A DNA stretch of 64,000 bases from Zeaxanthinibacter sp. PT1. Its GTDB lineage: Bacteria > Bacteroidota > Bacteroidia > Flavobacteriales > Flavobacteriaceae. The position numbers were made by a program, and so were the translations under genes. Below the pieces are notes generated by a model that did not search any database, was not told the DNA's origin, and saw nothing but the letters and a program-made list of their open reading frames with translations. Positions 26,656 to 36,440 of the stretch are shown piece by piece; within the stretch, counting starts at the first letter, position 1; each line of letters opens with the position of its first letter. The DNA lies in contig NZ_JAQPCN010000001.1 of NCBI RefSeq assembly GCF_028464225.1, positions 682,001 through 746,000 of the forward strand, read 5' to 3'.

Positions 26656-27974
26656 TGAGAAAACCAAATGGTATTTTTTTAAATAATATACTCTTCGGTA
26701 TCATTATTTTCCACTTTTCCTGCCAGGCCTACGCCCAAGGGGGTTTATTATACTCCAGCCCCCAAGAACAGGGGATAGACGGTGTAAAAATTCATACCGC
26801 TGCCGACAGCATAATCAGCAATGGTATTAGAAAACAAGCCTTTCCCGGGGCCCAAATGCTGGTGGCTAAAAACGGACATATCATTTTCCACGAAGTGTAC
26901 GGTTATCACACCTATGACAGCGTACAGCAAGTAAGCAAAAATGATATTTATGACCTGGCTTCGGTAACGAAGATCATGGGACCTTTACCTGCCCTAATGA
27001 AATTGGTAGAGGAAGGCAAGCTGGAATTGGATGTTCCATTTTCTCGTTACTGGAAACCCTGGAAAAGACGGAAAGACAAGCGTGATATCACCCTGCGCGA
27101 ATTACTGGCTCACCAGGCCGGTATGCAACCCTATATCGTATTTCTTAACGATGTCCTGGAAGACGGTAAGCCTAAGAGACGTTTCCTGCGCACTACTCCT
27201 TCCAAACGATTTAACACCCAGGTATATGATTCCATCTATGTAAAGAACCGGTTTCGACGTAAGATGTTCCGGAAGATCAACAGGTCTCCTGTTAAAGCGG
27301 AGAAGGAATACCTTTATTCCGGACTCGCCTCGCTTATTTACCCGGAGGTCATTGCTGAGATTACAGGTCATTCCTACGAATACTACCTGAGAAAAAATTT
27401 CTATTTGCCGCTTGGCTGCGCTTCCCTGGTATTTACGCCTGAGAAGATAGGATTCCCCAACACCATTGTTCCGACCGAATTTGACACACTGTTTCGTCAT
27501 GACCTGACACAGGGATGGGTGCATGATGAGAATGCCTCGCTTTTAGGCGGAGTTTCAGGTAATGCCGGGCTGTTTGGTACGGCACAGGATTTGGCCAGGA
27601 TGATGCAGTTTTACCAAGATTTTGGCAGCTTTGACGGGGAGCAATATTTGAAAGAGGAAACCGTAGAGGAATTCACCCGGGTACAGTTCCCGGACAATGC
27701 AAACCGGAGAGGCCTGGGATTTGACAAACCCCTGCTCAATAATTCGGAGCTTCCGTTGGCAGAAGCATACCCGGCTCCTGCTGCAAGTCCCGGCAGCTTT
27801 GGGCACAGTGGATTTACCGGTACCTTTGTTTGGGCTGATCCTGAAAACGAGCTGGTTTTTATCTTCCTCTCTAACAGGGTCTACCCGGACAGGAAACACC
27901 GCATGTTGTACGAGCTCAATATAAGAACAGCACTCCATCAACTGTTCTATGAGAGTCAACTTTCATCGTATTAG
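26655..27974 (+). CDS. Exported serine hydrolase, beta-lactamase/class C PBP family
   Basis: The 439-residue protein has an N-terminal hydrophobic signal ending near QAYAQ (a lipobox reading FSC is possible). The nucleophile is Ser103 in the SxxK motif SVTK, YLYSGLAS is in the position of YxN, and HSGFTGT is the C-terminal HxG motif. Class C-like enzymes cut cell-wall peptides, esters or beta-lactams; the substrate cannot be told. It overlaps hemB by one base (TAATG), so its translation is coupled to haem genes. Confidence 0.88.
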   Translation: MRKPNGIFLNNILFGIIIFHFSCQAYAQGGLLYSSPQEQGIDGVKIHTAADSIISNGIRKQAFPGAQMLVAKNGHIIFHEVYGYHTYDSVQQVSKNDIYDLASVTKIMGPLPALMKLVEEGKLELDVPFSRYWKPWKRRKDKRDITLRELLAHQAGMQPYIVFLNDVLEDGKPKRRFLRTTPSKRFNTQVYDSIYVKNRFRRKMFRKINRSPVKAEKEYLYSGLASLIYPEVIAEITGHSYEYYLRKNFYLPLGCASLVFTPEKIGFPNTIVPTEFDTLFRHDLTQGWVHDENASLLGGVSGNAGLFGTAQDLARMMQFYQDFGSFDGEQYLKEETVEEFTRVQFPDNANRRGLGFDKPLLNNSELPLAEAYPAPAASPGSFGHSGFTGTFVWADPENELVFIFLSNRVYPDRKHRMLYELNIRTALHQLFYESQLSSY

Positions 27975-28025
27975 CAGAAAAAGTCTGCGCATATTATTAG
28001 TATCTTGCCTGTTAAATACTAGCCA

Positions 28026-29129
28026 ATGGGATTATTGTTCTTTTATGCTTTTATCTCGATCTTCTTCTCCTTTCTCTGCTCTATACTCGAAGCGGTATTA
28101 CTGAGCATTACCCCCACCTTTATTAATGTGAAGAAGAAGGAGGGAAAATCATACGCCGTAATACTTGAAACCCTTAAGAAAGATGTTGATAAGCCTCTTA
28201 TCGCCATACTTACTCTGAATACCATTGCCCATACCGTTGGTGCAATCCTGGTGGGTGTGCAAGCCAAAGTAGTTTATGCCAATCGTTATGGCAGCAGCAC
28301 CACCGAAGTCATGGGGGTAGAATTCTCAGAAGAATTAATGGTGGGTGTGGTCTCTACGGTTATGACCTTGTTAATCCTGATAGCCTCCGAGATCATCCCT
28401 AAAACCATCGGAGCCACATTTTGGAAGCAACTGGCTAATTTTGCAGCTCGGACCCTGAATATCATGGTTTGGTTATTAAAATGGACTGGGATTCTTTGGG
28501 TTCTGCAGCTGTTTACCCGCCTTATCGGGGATAAAAGTGCGCATGGCAGTGTATTGAGCCGCGAAGATTTCTCCGCAATGACAGAAATCGCTGAAGAAGA
28601 GGGAGTCTTTGAGAAGAATGAAAGTGCAGTCATTCAGAACCTGCTTCGATTTAACGAGGTATGGGTCAAAGACATTATGACTCCAAGAGCAGTAATGAAG
28701 ATCGCCAACGAATCTATGACCATTGGGGAGTTTTACGAGAAAAATCCAAAAATGCGGTTCTCGCGAATTCCGGTTTACGGGGAACGCGTTGATACGATCA
28801 CGGGCTTTGTACTGAAAGACAACATCCTGGAGGGAATGATTGATGGTAATGGCGATATCCCACTGGCTGAAATCCGGAGAGAGCTGCTGGTTACCAAAAG
28901 AAACACCCCCATCCCGCAGTTATTTGATACCCTGATCAACAAAAGGGAACATATTGCCTTAGTAGTGGATGAATACGGCTCTGTCAGTGGCCTGGTCACC
29001 ATGGAGGATGTCATTGAAACCTTGCTCGGTCTGGAAATCATGGACGAGAGTGATAACGTAGCCGACCTGCAATCACTGGCCCGCAAAAACTGGGAAGACC
29101 GTGCAAAGCGCAGTGGAATTATAGAATAG
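28026..29129 (+). CDS. CNNM-type membrane protein with CBS pair (HlyC/CorC-like)
   Basis: The 367-residue protein has an N-terminal CNNM (DUF21) membrane domain of about 170 residues with four hydrophobic segments (e.g. GLLFFYAFISIFFSFLCSI), then a CBS pair beginning VKDIMTPRAVM and containing VVDEYGSVSGLVTMEDVIE. The C-terminal CorC_HlyC domain of longer relatives is missing. The family is tied to magnesium or cobalt transport. It follows the serine hydrolase by 51 bp and may be the end of the hem operon. Confidence 0.9.
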   Translation: MGLLFFYAFISIFFSFLCSILEAVLLSITPTFINVKKKEGKSYAVILETLKKDVDKPLIAILTLNTIAHTVGAILVGVQAKVVYANRYGSSTTEVMGVEFSEELMVGVVSTVMTLLILIASEIIPKTIGATFWKQLANFAARTLNIMVWLLKWTGILWVLQLFTRLIGDKSAHGSVLSREDFSAMTEIAEEEGVFEKNESAVIQNLLRFNEVWVKDIMTPRAVMKIANESMTIGEFYEKNPKMRFSRIPVYGERVDTITGFVLKDNILEGMIDGNGDIPLAEIRRELLVTKRNTPIPQLFDTLINKREHIALVVDEYGSVSGLVTMEDVIETLLGLEIMDESDNVADLQSLARKNWEDRAKRSGIIE

Positions 29130-29130
29130 A

Positions 29131-30249
29131 TCAGTCTCTTTCCATGATAAACGAGGGGGCGAAAGGAAAAGTTATCCGCTCTGTTAATACTCCCGCTTCC
29201 GTTATAAGCAAAACCCCACCCCTGACCTCGGTCTCCTGGCGATCTTCAAAATAACCCACGGCAAATAAATTGCTGCCGGGAAGAAAGCTGACAAAGGTTA
29301 ACCTGATCTTCTGAGAAAGTTCTTCGGAAACCGTCCTTTCAATCGATGGCATATCCAATATAGTATTTCCGGCGCCTGTAAAATCATAAATGGCAGGTCC
29401 AAAAGGCACGGGTGCGGGCTGTGCATAGAAATGAGTATAATACAATCGTCCTGCTTGCAGGATAGCATCGACAGGACCCGGTTCAAAAAAACGATTTACA
29501 TTAAATCGCGTGATTTCCAAGAGCTGCACGGTTCTAAGATCATACACAGCCAGGTTGTAATCATTATCGTTAGTCCTGCTTATAATGGCTAAGTTCCCTG
29601 ATTCCTCTATGATTATACTAGCTACCCCGCTACCTAAGTCTAATTGTTGCTGTACTATTTTTTCATCCGTATTTATAATGCTCAGCTTATAATTTCCATC
29701 ACTGGCCAGGTAAGGCACTAGTAAACGGTTTGTAAGGTAAATAGGATCATAGGCTTCTTCGATATTGAATGCAATACTGAGATCAGATTTTACCATAGTT
29801 ACAATATCCTGTATCCGGACAGACAGGTTTTTGGTCCCCCGGGGACTGTAATAGGCCAGGAATAGTTGTTCGGATGATGCCGCTCCCCAGGTCACCGAAC
29901 GTTCCTCTGAAATCGTATAGAAATCTTGCAAATACACGGGAGTTTCTCCTCCTGCGCCTAACTGCAGCGCAGAGAATTTCCCATTTGCTATACTGAAAAA
30001 TGTGAGTAGATCACCATCTCGCCTCAATGTTAGGTAATTGGGGGGAAGCTGGAGTTCAGTGCTCAAGTTGAGCAGTGTGCCGTCGTTTACACTGCCCTGG
30101 TAATTAAATCGATAAACAAATTCAAGATCTTCGCCTATCACCGTCAGGTCCGGTAAGCTGACTTCATCTATTATACCTTGTTCCAGATCGTCCGACTGGC
30201 ACCCCATAAGAAACAGTCCTAAGAAAATGGGGGCCAGCAGGGATCTCAT
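29131..30249 (-). CDS. Lipoprotein of unknown function
   Basis: A 372-residue protein with a lipobox ending at Cys17 (LGLFLMGCQSDD). I do not recognise a domain; alternating beta-rich stretches (EFVYRFNYQG, YLTLRRDGDLLTF, VYDLRTVQLLEITRFNVNRFF) suggest a beta-propeller or similar. The frame opens 28 codons earlier, but the start at 30249 fits the signal peptide. The stop is 1 bp from the CNNM-gene stop on the opposite strand. Confidence 0.75.
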   Translation of the reverse strand: MRSLLAPIFLGLFLMGCQSDDLEQGIIDEVSLPDLTVIGEDLEFVYRFNYQGSVNDGTLLNLSTELQLPPNYLTLRRDGDLLTFFSIANGKFSALQLGAGGETPVYLQDFYTISEERSVTWGAASSEQLFLAYYSPRGTKNLSVRIQDIVTMVKSDLSIAFNIEEAYDPIYLTNRLLVPYLASDGNYKLSIINTDEKIVQQQLDLGSGVASIIIEESGNLAIISRTNDNDYNLAVYDLRTVQLLEITRFNVNRFFEPGPVDAILQAGRLYYTHFYAQPAPVPFGPAIYDFTGAGNTILDMPSIERTVSEELSQKIRLTFVSFLPGSNLFAVGYFEDRQETEVRGGVLLITEAGVLTERITFPFAPSFIMERD

Positions 30250-30390
30250 AGCTTTTTTCTTTAAAGATAAATATATTTTGCTCTGGAATCGACCGGGCTG
30301 CTCCCGGGTTGCAAGGTCTTTACAGCAAATCATTGTACATTTAGTTCAACAATTAATTACGCCACAGCAGATCCCTTAAGAAAGCAGTAC

Positions 30391-31104
30391 ATGTTAAAGA
30401 AGATAGCACTTGACAAAATTCTCTTCCTCGATATTGAAACAGTTCCGGAGTTTAAAAATTACGATGACCTGGACGAGGAGAAAAAAGAGCTATGGGCCCA
30501 TAAATCCCGCTATCAGAGAAAAGATGAACTCACTGCCGAGGAATTTTATGAAAGTGCGGGAATCTGGGCCGAATTTGGTCGTATCATCTGTATCTCGGTC
30601 GGTTACTTTGTCCTTAAAGGCGATCAGAGGAATTTCAGGGTCACCACTTTTCACGGAACAGAGATAAAGATCCTTAAAGAATTTAAACAACTGCTCAACC
30701 AACATTTCAGCGGACCTCAGCACCTCTTATGTGCGCACAATGGGAAAGAATTTGATTTCCCATATATCGCCCGCCGTATGATTGTACACCAGCTATCACT
30801 CCCCTATAAATTAGACCTGTTTGGAAAGAAACCTTGGGAAGTACCTCACCTGGACACCATGGAACTTTGGAAATTTGGTGATTACAAGCATTACACTTCG
30901 CTGAAACTCCTGGCAAATATTTTTGGGATCCCGTCCCCCAAAGAAGATATTGATGGAAGCATGGTCCGTGATGTGTATTACGAAGATCAAGATCTTGAAC
31001 GGATTATTACTTATTGCGAATTGGATGTGGTCACCCTCGCACAGGTATTCCTCAGGTTACGGATAGACGATTTACTTGACGATGCAGAGATCAGGAGAGT
31101 GTAG
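30391..31104 (+). CDS. DEDDy 3'-5' exonuclease, PolB-exonuclease-like
   Basis: The 237-residue protein shows the exonuclease motifs in order: ExoI LFLDIETVPE (Asp14, Glu16), ExoII HNGKEFDFPYIARR, ExoIII YCELDVV with Tyr and Asp. RNase H-like exonucleases of this group act on DNA or RNA ends; the substrate is not known. No operon partner. Confidence 0.9.
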   Translation: MLKKIALDKILFLDIETVPEFKNYDDLDEEKKELWAHKSRYQRKDELTAEEFYESAGIWAEFGRIICISVGYFVLKGDQRNFRVTTFHGTEIKILKEFKQLLNQHFSGPQHLLCAHNGKEFDFPYIARRMIVHQLSLPYKLDLFGKKPWEVPHLDTMELWKFGDYKHYTSLKLLANIFGIPSPKEDIDGSMVRDVYYEDQDLERIITYCELDVVTLAQVFLRLRIDDLLDDAEIRRV

Positions 31105-31109
31105 TAACA

Positions 31110-32084
31110 TCAGCTGTTATAGCGTAATTGCACATAGACGGGGAAATGATCCGAAAAGCCTCCGAGATATTTTGGCCCAGCAAAGGTGCGGAAAGGGTTG
31201 CCCCGGAAGCGACCACTCCACGCGGTGAGAAAATGCCTGTCATAGATATCCGCTCTCAGGAAGCCTAAAGTTCCCCTTTCGTAATTGAGAAGGCTGTTAG
31301 AGATCAGGATCTGGTCAAACAATCCCCACTCACTTCGGTAGTTTGCACTTCCCCTGTCCGGGGTCAGTAATTTATCCATAGGATTGTACAGCTTCCCCTT
31401 TTCTTTCATCACTTGGATGCTATGCGCTTTCGGCCCGTCATTAAAGTCGCCCATCACCACAAAATTAGCATCCGGATACTTGGAGCGGATGGCATTCATT
31501 TCATCGGCGATAAGGGTTGCTGCGGTTACACGCTTATAGCGCGTCTCTTCCTCTCCTTCCCGGCGCGATGGCCAATGATTGACATAGATATGCAAATGCT
31601 GCCCGTGCAATTTACCATGTACATACAGTATATCCCTGGTCCTGTCCCGTTCACCATTGGTATTGTTCACCATGAGTCGGATAGGCCTCGAGTCTAACAG
31701 CTTAAAACTCTTTTTACAATAAAGTAAGGCAGTGTCTATACCGCGCTCATCCGGGGAATTATAATGTACAATACCGTACTTTTCTTTCCGGAGTGGATCT
31801 GTCATTATAAGATCATTCAATACACCCTTATTCTCCACTTCAGCTACCCCCAGGAGGGCGGGGGCCTTCTCTGTTGGGTTGCTCCCGATTCGCCCTATGG
31901 TCTTTGCCAGCTTTCGCAGTTTATTCCTGTACCGTCTCCTGGTCCAGCGATTACGCCCCCCCGGTGTAAAATCATCATCGAGGATATTTTGATCGTCCGC
32001 GGTATCAAACAAATTTTCAAGGTTATAGAACGCAATCGTGTGCAGCGGTAGTTTATCTTTAGATTTATAGAATTTCAGGGCCAT
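31110..32084 (-). CDS. Endonuclease/exonuclease/phosphatase-family protein
   Basis: The 324-residue protein has the EEP fold motifs: IAFYNLENLFD (Asn, Glu), VAEVENKGVL, VNHWPSRREGE, VVMGDFNDGP and GFSDHFPVYV with the catalytic Asp-His. EEP members are nucleases or inositol/phospho-diesterases. No signal peptide is apparent, so it is probably cytoplasmic. Confidence 0.9.
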   Translation of the reverse strand: MALKFYKSKDKLPLHTIAFYNLENLFDTADDQNILDDDFTPGGRNRWTRRRYRNKLRKLAKTIGRIGSNPTEKAPALLGVAEVENKGVLNDLIMTDPLRKEKYGIVHYNSPDERGIDTALLYCKKSFKLLDSRPIRLMVNNTNGERDRTRDILYVHGKLHGQHLHIYVNHWPSRREGEEETRYKRVTAATLIADEMNAIRSKYPDANFVVMGDFNDGPKAHSIQVMKEKGKLYNPMDKLLTPDRGSANYRSEWGLFDQILISNSLLNYERGTLGFLRADIYDRHFLTAWSGRFRGNPFRTFAGPKYLGGFSDHFPVYVQLRYNS

Positions 32085-32136
32085 GAGGACACGATTGAGT
32101 CCCTAAATTTACAAAAAACGATACTTCAAGAATGCT

Positions 32137-32144
32137 TAGATTTG
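32137..32144 (+). promoter_or_regulatory. Putative -7 box of hflX
   Basis: TAGATTTG matches TAnnTTTG, 16 nt before the ATG at 32161. No clear TTG lies at -33. Confidence 0.4.
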
Positions 32145-32160
32145 TACATTACCGAGGACT

Positions 32161-33387
32161 ATGTTAGAAAAGAAAACTACAGATTTAGAAAGTGCTGTTC
32201 TGGTGGGAGTAATTACCCAGCAGCAGAAAGAAGATAAAGTTCAGGAATACCTGGACGAATTAGAATTTCTCACCTATACTGCAGGAGGGGAAGTTAAGAA
32301 CCGTTTTGTTCAGCGGATAGACCTGCCCAACCCCAAGACTTATATCGGGAGTGGGAAAATGGAAGAAATTGCATCCTATGTTAAAGAGCACGAGGTAGGT
32401 GCCATTATTTTTGACGACGAATTAAGTCCCGCTCAGCAGAACAACATCGAAAAGATGCTTAAAATAAAGGTGTTAGACCGTACCGGTCTCATCCTGGATA
32501 TATTTGCACAACGGGCGCAGACCAGCTATGCCCGTACCCAGGTAGAATTAGCCCAGTACGAGTACCTGCTCCCCAGGCTTACCGGTATGTGGACTCACTT
32601 AGAGCGGCAGCGTGGTGGTATCGGGATGCGCGGACCGGGGGAGACCGAGATTGAAACTGACCGTAGGATTGTCAGGGACCGTATTTCTTTACTTAAAAAG
32701 AAACTCAAGAAGATTGACCGCCAGATGGAAACCCAGCGTGGAAACCGTGGTGCCTTGGTTCGTGTGGCCCTGGTCGGGTACACCAACGTAGGAAAGTCTA
32801 CCCTGATGAATGTAATCAGCAAGAGCGAGGTTTTTGCAGAGAACAAACTATTTGCTACCCTGGATACCACGGTACGTAAGGTTGTGATCGGGAATTTGCC
32901 CTTCCTCCTCAGTGATACCGTAGGGTTTATCAGGAAACTGCCCACACAGTTGGTAGAGAGTTTTAAAAGTACCCTGGACGAGGTAAGAGAAGCAGACCTG
33001 CTACTGCACGTCGTAGACATTTCTCACCCCAATTTTGAAGAACATATCGCATCGGTCAACGAAACATTGAAGGATATAGACAGTGTTCAGAAGCGAACCA
33101 TTATGGTCTTTAATAAAATAGACCAATACGAGCACGAAGTAATAGAGGAAGATGACCTGGTAACAGTAAAAACAGGCAGACACTTCACTATCGCTGATTG
33201 GAAACATACCTGGATGGAAAGGCTGGGAGACAATGCCGTATTTATCTCCGCACTGAACAGGGAAAACATAGAAGAATTCAGGAAAAGGGTTTATAACGAG
33301 GTGAGAGACATACATGTAAGCAGGTTTCCTTACAATAATTTTCTCTACCCGGAGAACCTGGATGCCTACTCCGAAGACGCTGAATAG
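32161..33387 (+). CDS. hflX: HflX-type ribosome-associated GTPase
   Basis: HflX is a translational GTPase that splits or rescues ribosomes under stress. The 408-residue protein has the HflX domain (NPKTYIGSGKMEEI, DDELSPAQQNN) and the G domain: G1 GYTNVGKST (about 205-213), G2/G3 ATLDTTVRKV and SDTVGFIRKLP, G4 NKID. It ends at the convergent terminator at 33614-33643. Confidence 0.96.
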   Translation: MLEKKTTDLESAVLVGVITQQQKEDKVQEYLDELEFLTYTAGGEVKNRFVQRIDLPNPKTYIGSGKMEEIASYVKEHEVGAIIFDDELSPAQQNNIEKMLKIKVLDRTGLILDIFAQRAQTSYARTQVELAQYEYLLPRLTGMWTHLERQRGGIGMRGPGETEIETDRRIVRDRISLLKKKLKKIDRQMETQRGNRGALVRVALVGYTNVGKSTLMNVISKSEVFAENKLFATLDTTVRKVVIGNLPFLLSDTVGFIRKLPTQLVESFKSTLDEVREADLLLHVVDISHPNFEEHIASVNETLKDIDSVQKRTIMVFNKIDQYEHEVIEEDDLVTVKTGRHFTIADWKHTWMERLGDNAVFISALNRENIEEFRKRVYNEVRDIHVSRFPYNNFLYPENLDAYSEDAE

Positions 33388-33613
33388 GGTTGTTCATCGA
33401 GAAAATTTACCTTTCATATTATTCACAACAAACACCGGTAGGTTCACAACAAAATTTGAGCTCAACAGGGAAATGATCGTATATTTACTCCAGTGATTAA
33501 GTGATAGTGTTTATACCCAAATCTGACCTGAAACTTAAATTACCACGCTAGGAACCCAAATCTGTATTAGCGTACAAGTAAAGAGCCCAACCAAAGGCAA
33601 ATGACCTACTAAT

Positions 33614-33643
33614 AAAAAACCCGCTCGATGAGCGGGTTTTTTT
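33614..33643. terminator. Bidirectional terminator between hflX and the DUF3078 gene
   Basis: AAACCCGCTC-GAT-GAGCGGGTTT is a perfect 10-bp stem with 3-nt loop, with T-runs on both sides (TTTTTTT plus, AAAAAA minus). It lies between two convergent genes. Confidence 0.85.
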
Positions 33644-33663
33644 ATGCGTGCTGTGCAGTTAAA

Positions 33664-34590
33664 TCAGAATGAATAACTGAGTCCCAATCTCCAATACGTC
33701 TGTAGTTCGTTGTCTACCGTCTCAAAGGTAGTATCGGTTTCACCCAAGGTATTAATAGCGTAATTAAGCGCTTCCTGTTTACTATTTCTCAAACCAAAAT
33801 CAAACCCTACCCCGATCATTTTCCATAAAGTATAGGCAAAAGAGTTAGACCAGGTCCAGTTAGACAGGTCACCGCTTTCGTAACTCTGGAAGAGCGAGAG
33901 GTTACTCTTAAAACTGATGGCGCCAAGCTGCCGGGTGTAATCTGCTACCACCTTTGCCCCCAGGGAGGAATTAAAAATGGTATCCTCGCTGCTGAAAACA
34001 AAGTTGTAATTCAGCGGATGGATTACAACAACCAGGTTATCCATGGGTGTCCATGTTCCTCCCACACCTAAATCAAGGTAGCCCGGGTCATTGAAATTAC
34101 TGAGTATCGTAGTCCGATATTCCCCCAAAGCAGAGGCCGCAAAGGTTTTGCTGATGTTTCGTCCATAGAGGGAAGAGATATTGAACACATCAGTGGCCTG
34201 CCGAAATTCATCAGAATCCGTTGGGTCATCTTCGTTGTCCAACTTTACCCATTGAAGGTTCAGGTTGGCTGAATTTCGCCAGAAGAAATTCTCTTCTTTC
34301 AGGTTGGCATAGGCATTTACGGATACCCCGATATTTCCTGACGAATTATTGGGCACCCCCTGTGCATACCAGTTGTTGAAGTTCGCAATGTTCACCCCAA
34401 TGGTTCCAAATGCCCCTTTTCTCCAGCCGGGCATGGCATCAAGTTTAGCCTGTATGGCATCAACCCTGCCTTGAATTGCTGAGATCGAATCTTTCTTTTC
34501 CGCTTTGGCTGCCCTTAATTCTTCTGCAGTTTGGCCAAAAGTGAGTACAGTACCGGCCAATAAGGCCAGCAGCAGCAGATAATTTTTCAT
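33664..34590 (-). CDS. DUF3078 exported protein
   Basis: The 308-residue protein begins with a signal peptide ending near LTFGQ, a short Ala/Lys-rich coiled helix, then DUF3078 (GAFGTIGVNIANFNNWYAQG, ANLNLQWVKLDNEDD). The C-terminal part has the alternating pattern of outer-membrane beta-strands and ends YWRLGLSYSF, so it is probably an outer-membrane barrel. The start at 34590 fits the signal peptide; the longer frame runs into the DUF2480 gene. It is the last gene of the suf-downstream cluster; function unknown. Confidence 0.85.
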   Translation of the reverse strand: MKNYLLLLALLAGTVLTFGQTAEELRAAKAEKKDSISAIQGRVDAIQAKLDAMPGWRKGAFGTIGVNIANFNNWYAQGVPNNSSGNIGVSVNAYANLKEENFFWRNSANLNLQWVKLDNEDDPTDSDEFRQATDVFNISSLYGRNISKTFAASALGEYRTTILSNFNDPGYLDLGVGGTWTPMDNLVVVIHPLNYNFVFSSEDTIFNSSLGAKVVADYTRQLGAISFKSNLSLFQSYESGDLSNWTWSNSFAYTLWKMIGVGFDFGLRNSKQEALNYAINTLGETDTTFETVDNELQTYWRLGLSYSF

Positions 34591-34660
34591 ATGATTAGTC
34601 TTAAAAAGTGTGTTCTTCTTAAAGATAAGGAATATGCAGAGACAGCTTTGTGCTGTATTC

Positions 34661-35167
34661 CTATTTTCTCTTGACCAAAGGGACAGATGAACAGGCTTCG
34701 CCATACATCACGCTCCTGGCGACCTGCTGAATTTTGTTGGTTGCCCATATATATGCATTGGGCGGTACAGGCTTATTACTACAGCCCTTAATAATCACTG
34801 GTTTATCCTGCAGGTGACTGACATCCAGGGATTCGATCACGCTCTGGTAAAGGCTGGTCTCCAGCTCTTCCAGGCTCCCGACCACTACTTTTTTTGCATA
34901 TGGTTGCAAGCGGGTACTAACCAGCATATAGGCCCAGCCGGGAATAATAGCGTCTGAAGAACAATGCAGTGCAACGTAAGCATCCTGGTAGTCCGGCCAT
35001 TGATGTGCTTCTACCTGAGCTCTGAAATCTTTTTCCTTCAGAATAATGCCTTCGTAAAGCCAATCAGCTATATCCATAGACACCCTCCTGCCTTGTGGAT
35101 AGTAATCCTCAAGGTCAAAAGTGACTAATTTACTCTGGGATACCCTGTTGATGATCTCTTCAGCCAT
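34661..35167 (-). CDS. DUF2480 family protein
   Basis: A 168-residue cytoplasmic protein with MAEEIINRVSQSKLVTFDLED and VIIKGCSNKPVPPNAYIW, recognised as DUF2480. In flavobacterial genomes it sits with sufE and the DUF59 gene, which suggests a role near Fe-S assembly; that is inference from context. 24 bp separate it from the DUF59 gene. Confidence 0.85.
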   Translation of the reverse strand: MAEEIINRVSQSKLVTFDLEDYYPQGRRVSMDIADWLYEGIILKEKDFRAQVEAHQWPDYQDAYVALHCSSDAIIPGWAYMLVSTRLQPYAKKVVVGSLEELETSLYQSVIESLDVSHLQDKPVIIKGCSNKPVPPNAYIWATNKIQQVARSVMYGEACSSVPLVKRK

Positions 35168-35191
35168 GCTTTTGATTTTCCTGTTTCGAGA

Positions 35192-35518
35192 CTAAAGCAT
35201 CCCGAGTTCTAACTTGGCCTCTTCACTCATTAATTCCTGGGTCCACGGCGGATCAAATGTAATCTCTACTTCTGCATCCGAAACCGCATCCAGGGACTTC
35301 ACCTTCTCCTCAACCTCTACCGGGAGAGTCTCAGCGACAGGGCAATTGGGAGAGGTCAGGGTCATCAGGATCTTCACCTCCCGGTCCTCGTTGACAAAAA
35401 CGTCGTATATAAGTCCTAATTCATAGATGTCTACCGGGATTTCCGGGTCATATATGGTTTTAAGGACCTTTACTATTTTTTCACCCAGCTCCTGGGTGTC
35501 TATGGTAGTCTCACTCAT
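35192..35518 (-). CDS. DUF59/MIP18-family Fe-S assembly protein (SufT-like)
   Basis: The 108-residue protein has EKIVKVLKTIYDPEIPVDIYELGLIY and LTSPNCPVAETLP with the conserved Cys. Members of this family help insert Fe-S clusters into client proteins. It lies 6 bp after sufE. Confidence 0.9.
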   Translation of the reverse strand: MSETTIDTQELGEKIVKVLKTIYDPEIPVDIYELGLIYDVFVNEDREVKILMTLTSPNCPVAETLPVEVEEKVKSLDAVSDAEVEITFDPPWTQELMSEEAKLELGML

Positions 35519-35524
35519 GATTTC

Positions 35525-35947
35525 TTAATTTAATTGTGTCTGGTAAGCAACGGCGTACAACTTTAACTGCTTGATCATACTGACCAGGCCGTTAGCCCTG
35601 GTGGGTGACAAATGCTCCTTCAGTCCTATCTCGTCTATATAAGCCGTATCCGCTTCAATAATATCCTTAGGCTTCTGGTGACTAAAAGCCCGGACCAGGA
35701 TCGCGATGATCCCTTTAGTGATGATGGCATCACTGTCTGCTGTAAACACCAGTTTATCTCCCTCTAATTCTGCGTGAACCCACACCTTACTTTGGCAACC
35801 TTTTATCAGGTTATCATCCGTCTTGTAGGCCTCGTCTATCAGTGGAAGGGATTTACCCAGTTCTATCATGTATTCGTAGCGCTGCATCCAGTCGTCAAAC
35901 ATGGAAAATTCGTCTACGATTTCCTCTTGTATCTCTTGTATGCTCAT
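35525..35947 (-). CDS. sufE: SufE-family sulfur acceptor
   Basis: SufE takes persulfide sulfur from SufS and passes it to the scaffold. The 140-residue protein has LIKGCQSKVWVHAE with active Cys51 and LVSMIKQLKLYAV near the end. The ATG at 35947 is used; a TTG 3 codons upstream also keeps the frame. It is separated from sufS by the metalloprotease and a small secreted protein. Confidence 0.93.
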   Translation of the reverse strand: MSIQEIQEEIVDEFSMFDDWMQRYEYMIELGKSLPLIDEAYKTDDNLIKGCQSKVWVHAELEGDKLVFTADSDAIITKGIIAILVRAFSHQKPKDIIEADTAYIDEIGLKEHLSPTRANGLVSMIKQLKLYAVAYQTQLN

Positions 35948-35967
35948 TACATGCAAAAGTACGACAT

Positions 35968-36411
35968 CTATTGTTCGGATTCAACTATAACTGCAAGGGA
36001 CTGCATTTTACTAATCAAGGACTTAAGAGCATTTGGCGCCTTGTTCTGATCAAACTCGGGGGATTTATACGATTTACCACCATGACAAACACGAAGTTGT
36101 GCTATTGCCGTTTTATCCACCGCAGCATCATCGATATAGGTATGAATTTCAGGCAGTGTTTTTAATTCAATACCGGACAGTATATTACGCAATTCCGACC
36201 ACGTTTCTACGGGTAGCTCGCTTTCTGCAGCCACCTGCCTGTCCCTGCTATGAAACACCTTGATAACCGGTTCTTGCAGGGCTATTTCATAATAATACCC
36301 ACGAGAACTTGCGGTATAATACACCCGGAGTGGTTTATCCTGTTCCTGGGCCATAGCTCGATGACTTATCCCTAAGCCTAAAATAAACATGACGATCAGT
36401 AAATACTTCAT
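35968..36411 (-). CDS. Small exported protein of unknown function
   Basis: The 147-residue protein has a signal peptide (cleavage near RAMAQ) and no domain I can name. KPLRVYYTASSRGYYYEIAL and VCHGGKSYKSPEFDQN look like a small beta fold. It lies 20 bp before sufE on the same strand, but an exported protein is unlikely to be part of Fe-S assembly directly. Confidence 0.7.
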   Translation of the reverse strand: MKYLLIVMFILGLGISHRAMAQEQDKPLRVYYTASSRGYYYEIALQEPVIKVFHSRDRQVAAESELPVETWSELRNILSGIELKTLPEIHTYIDDAAVDKTAIAQLRVCHGGKSYKSPEFDQNKAPNALKSLISKMQSLAVIVESEQ

Positions 36412-36440
36412 GGGGGTCTTATCTTTTATTTAAAATACGA

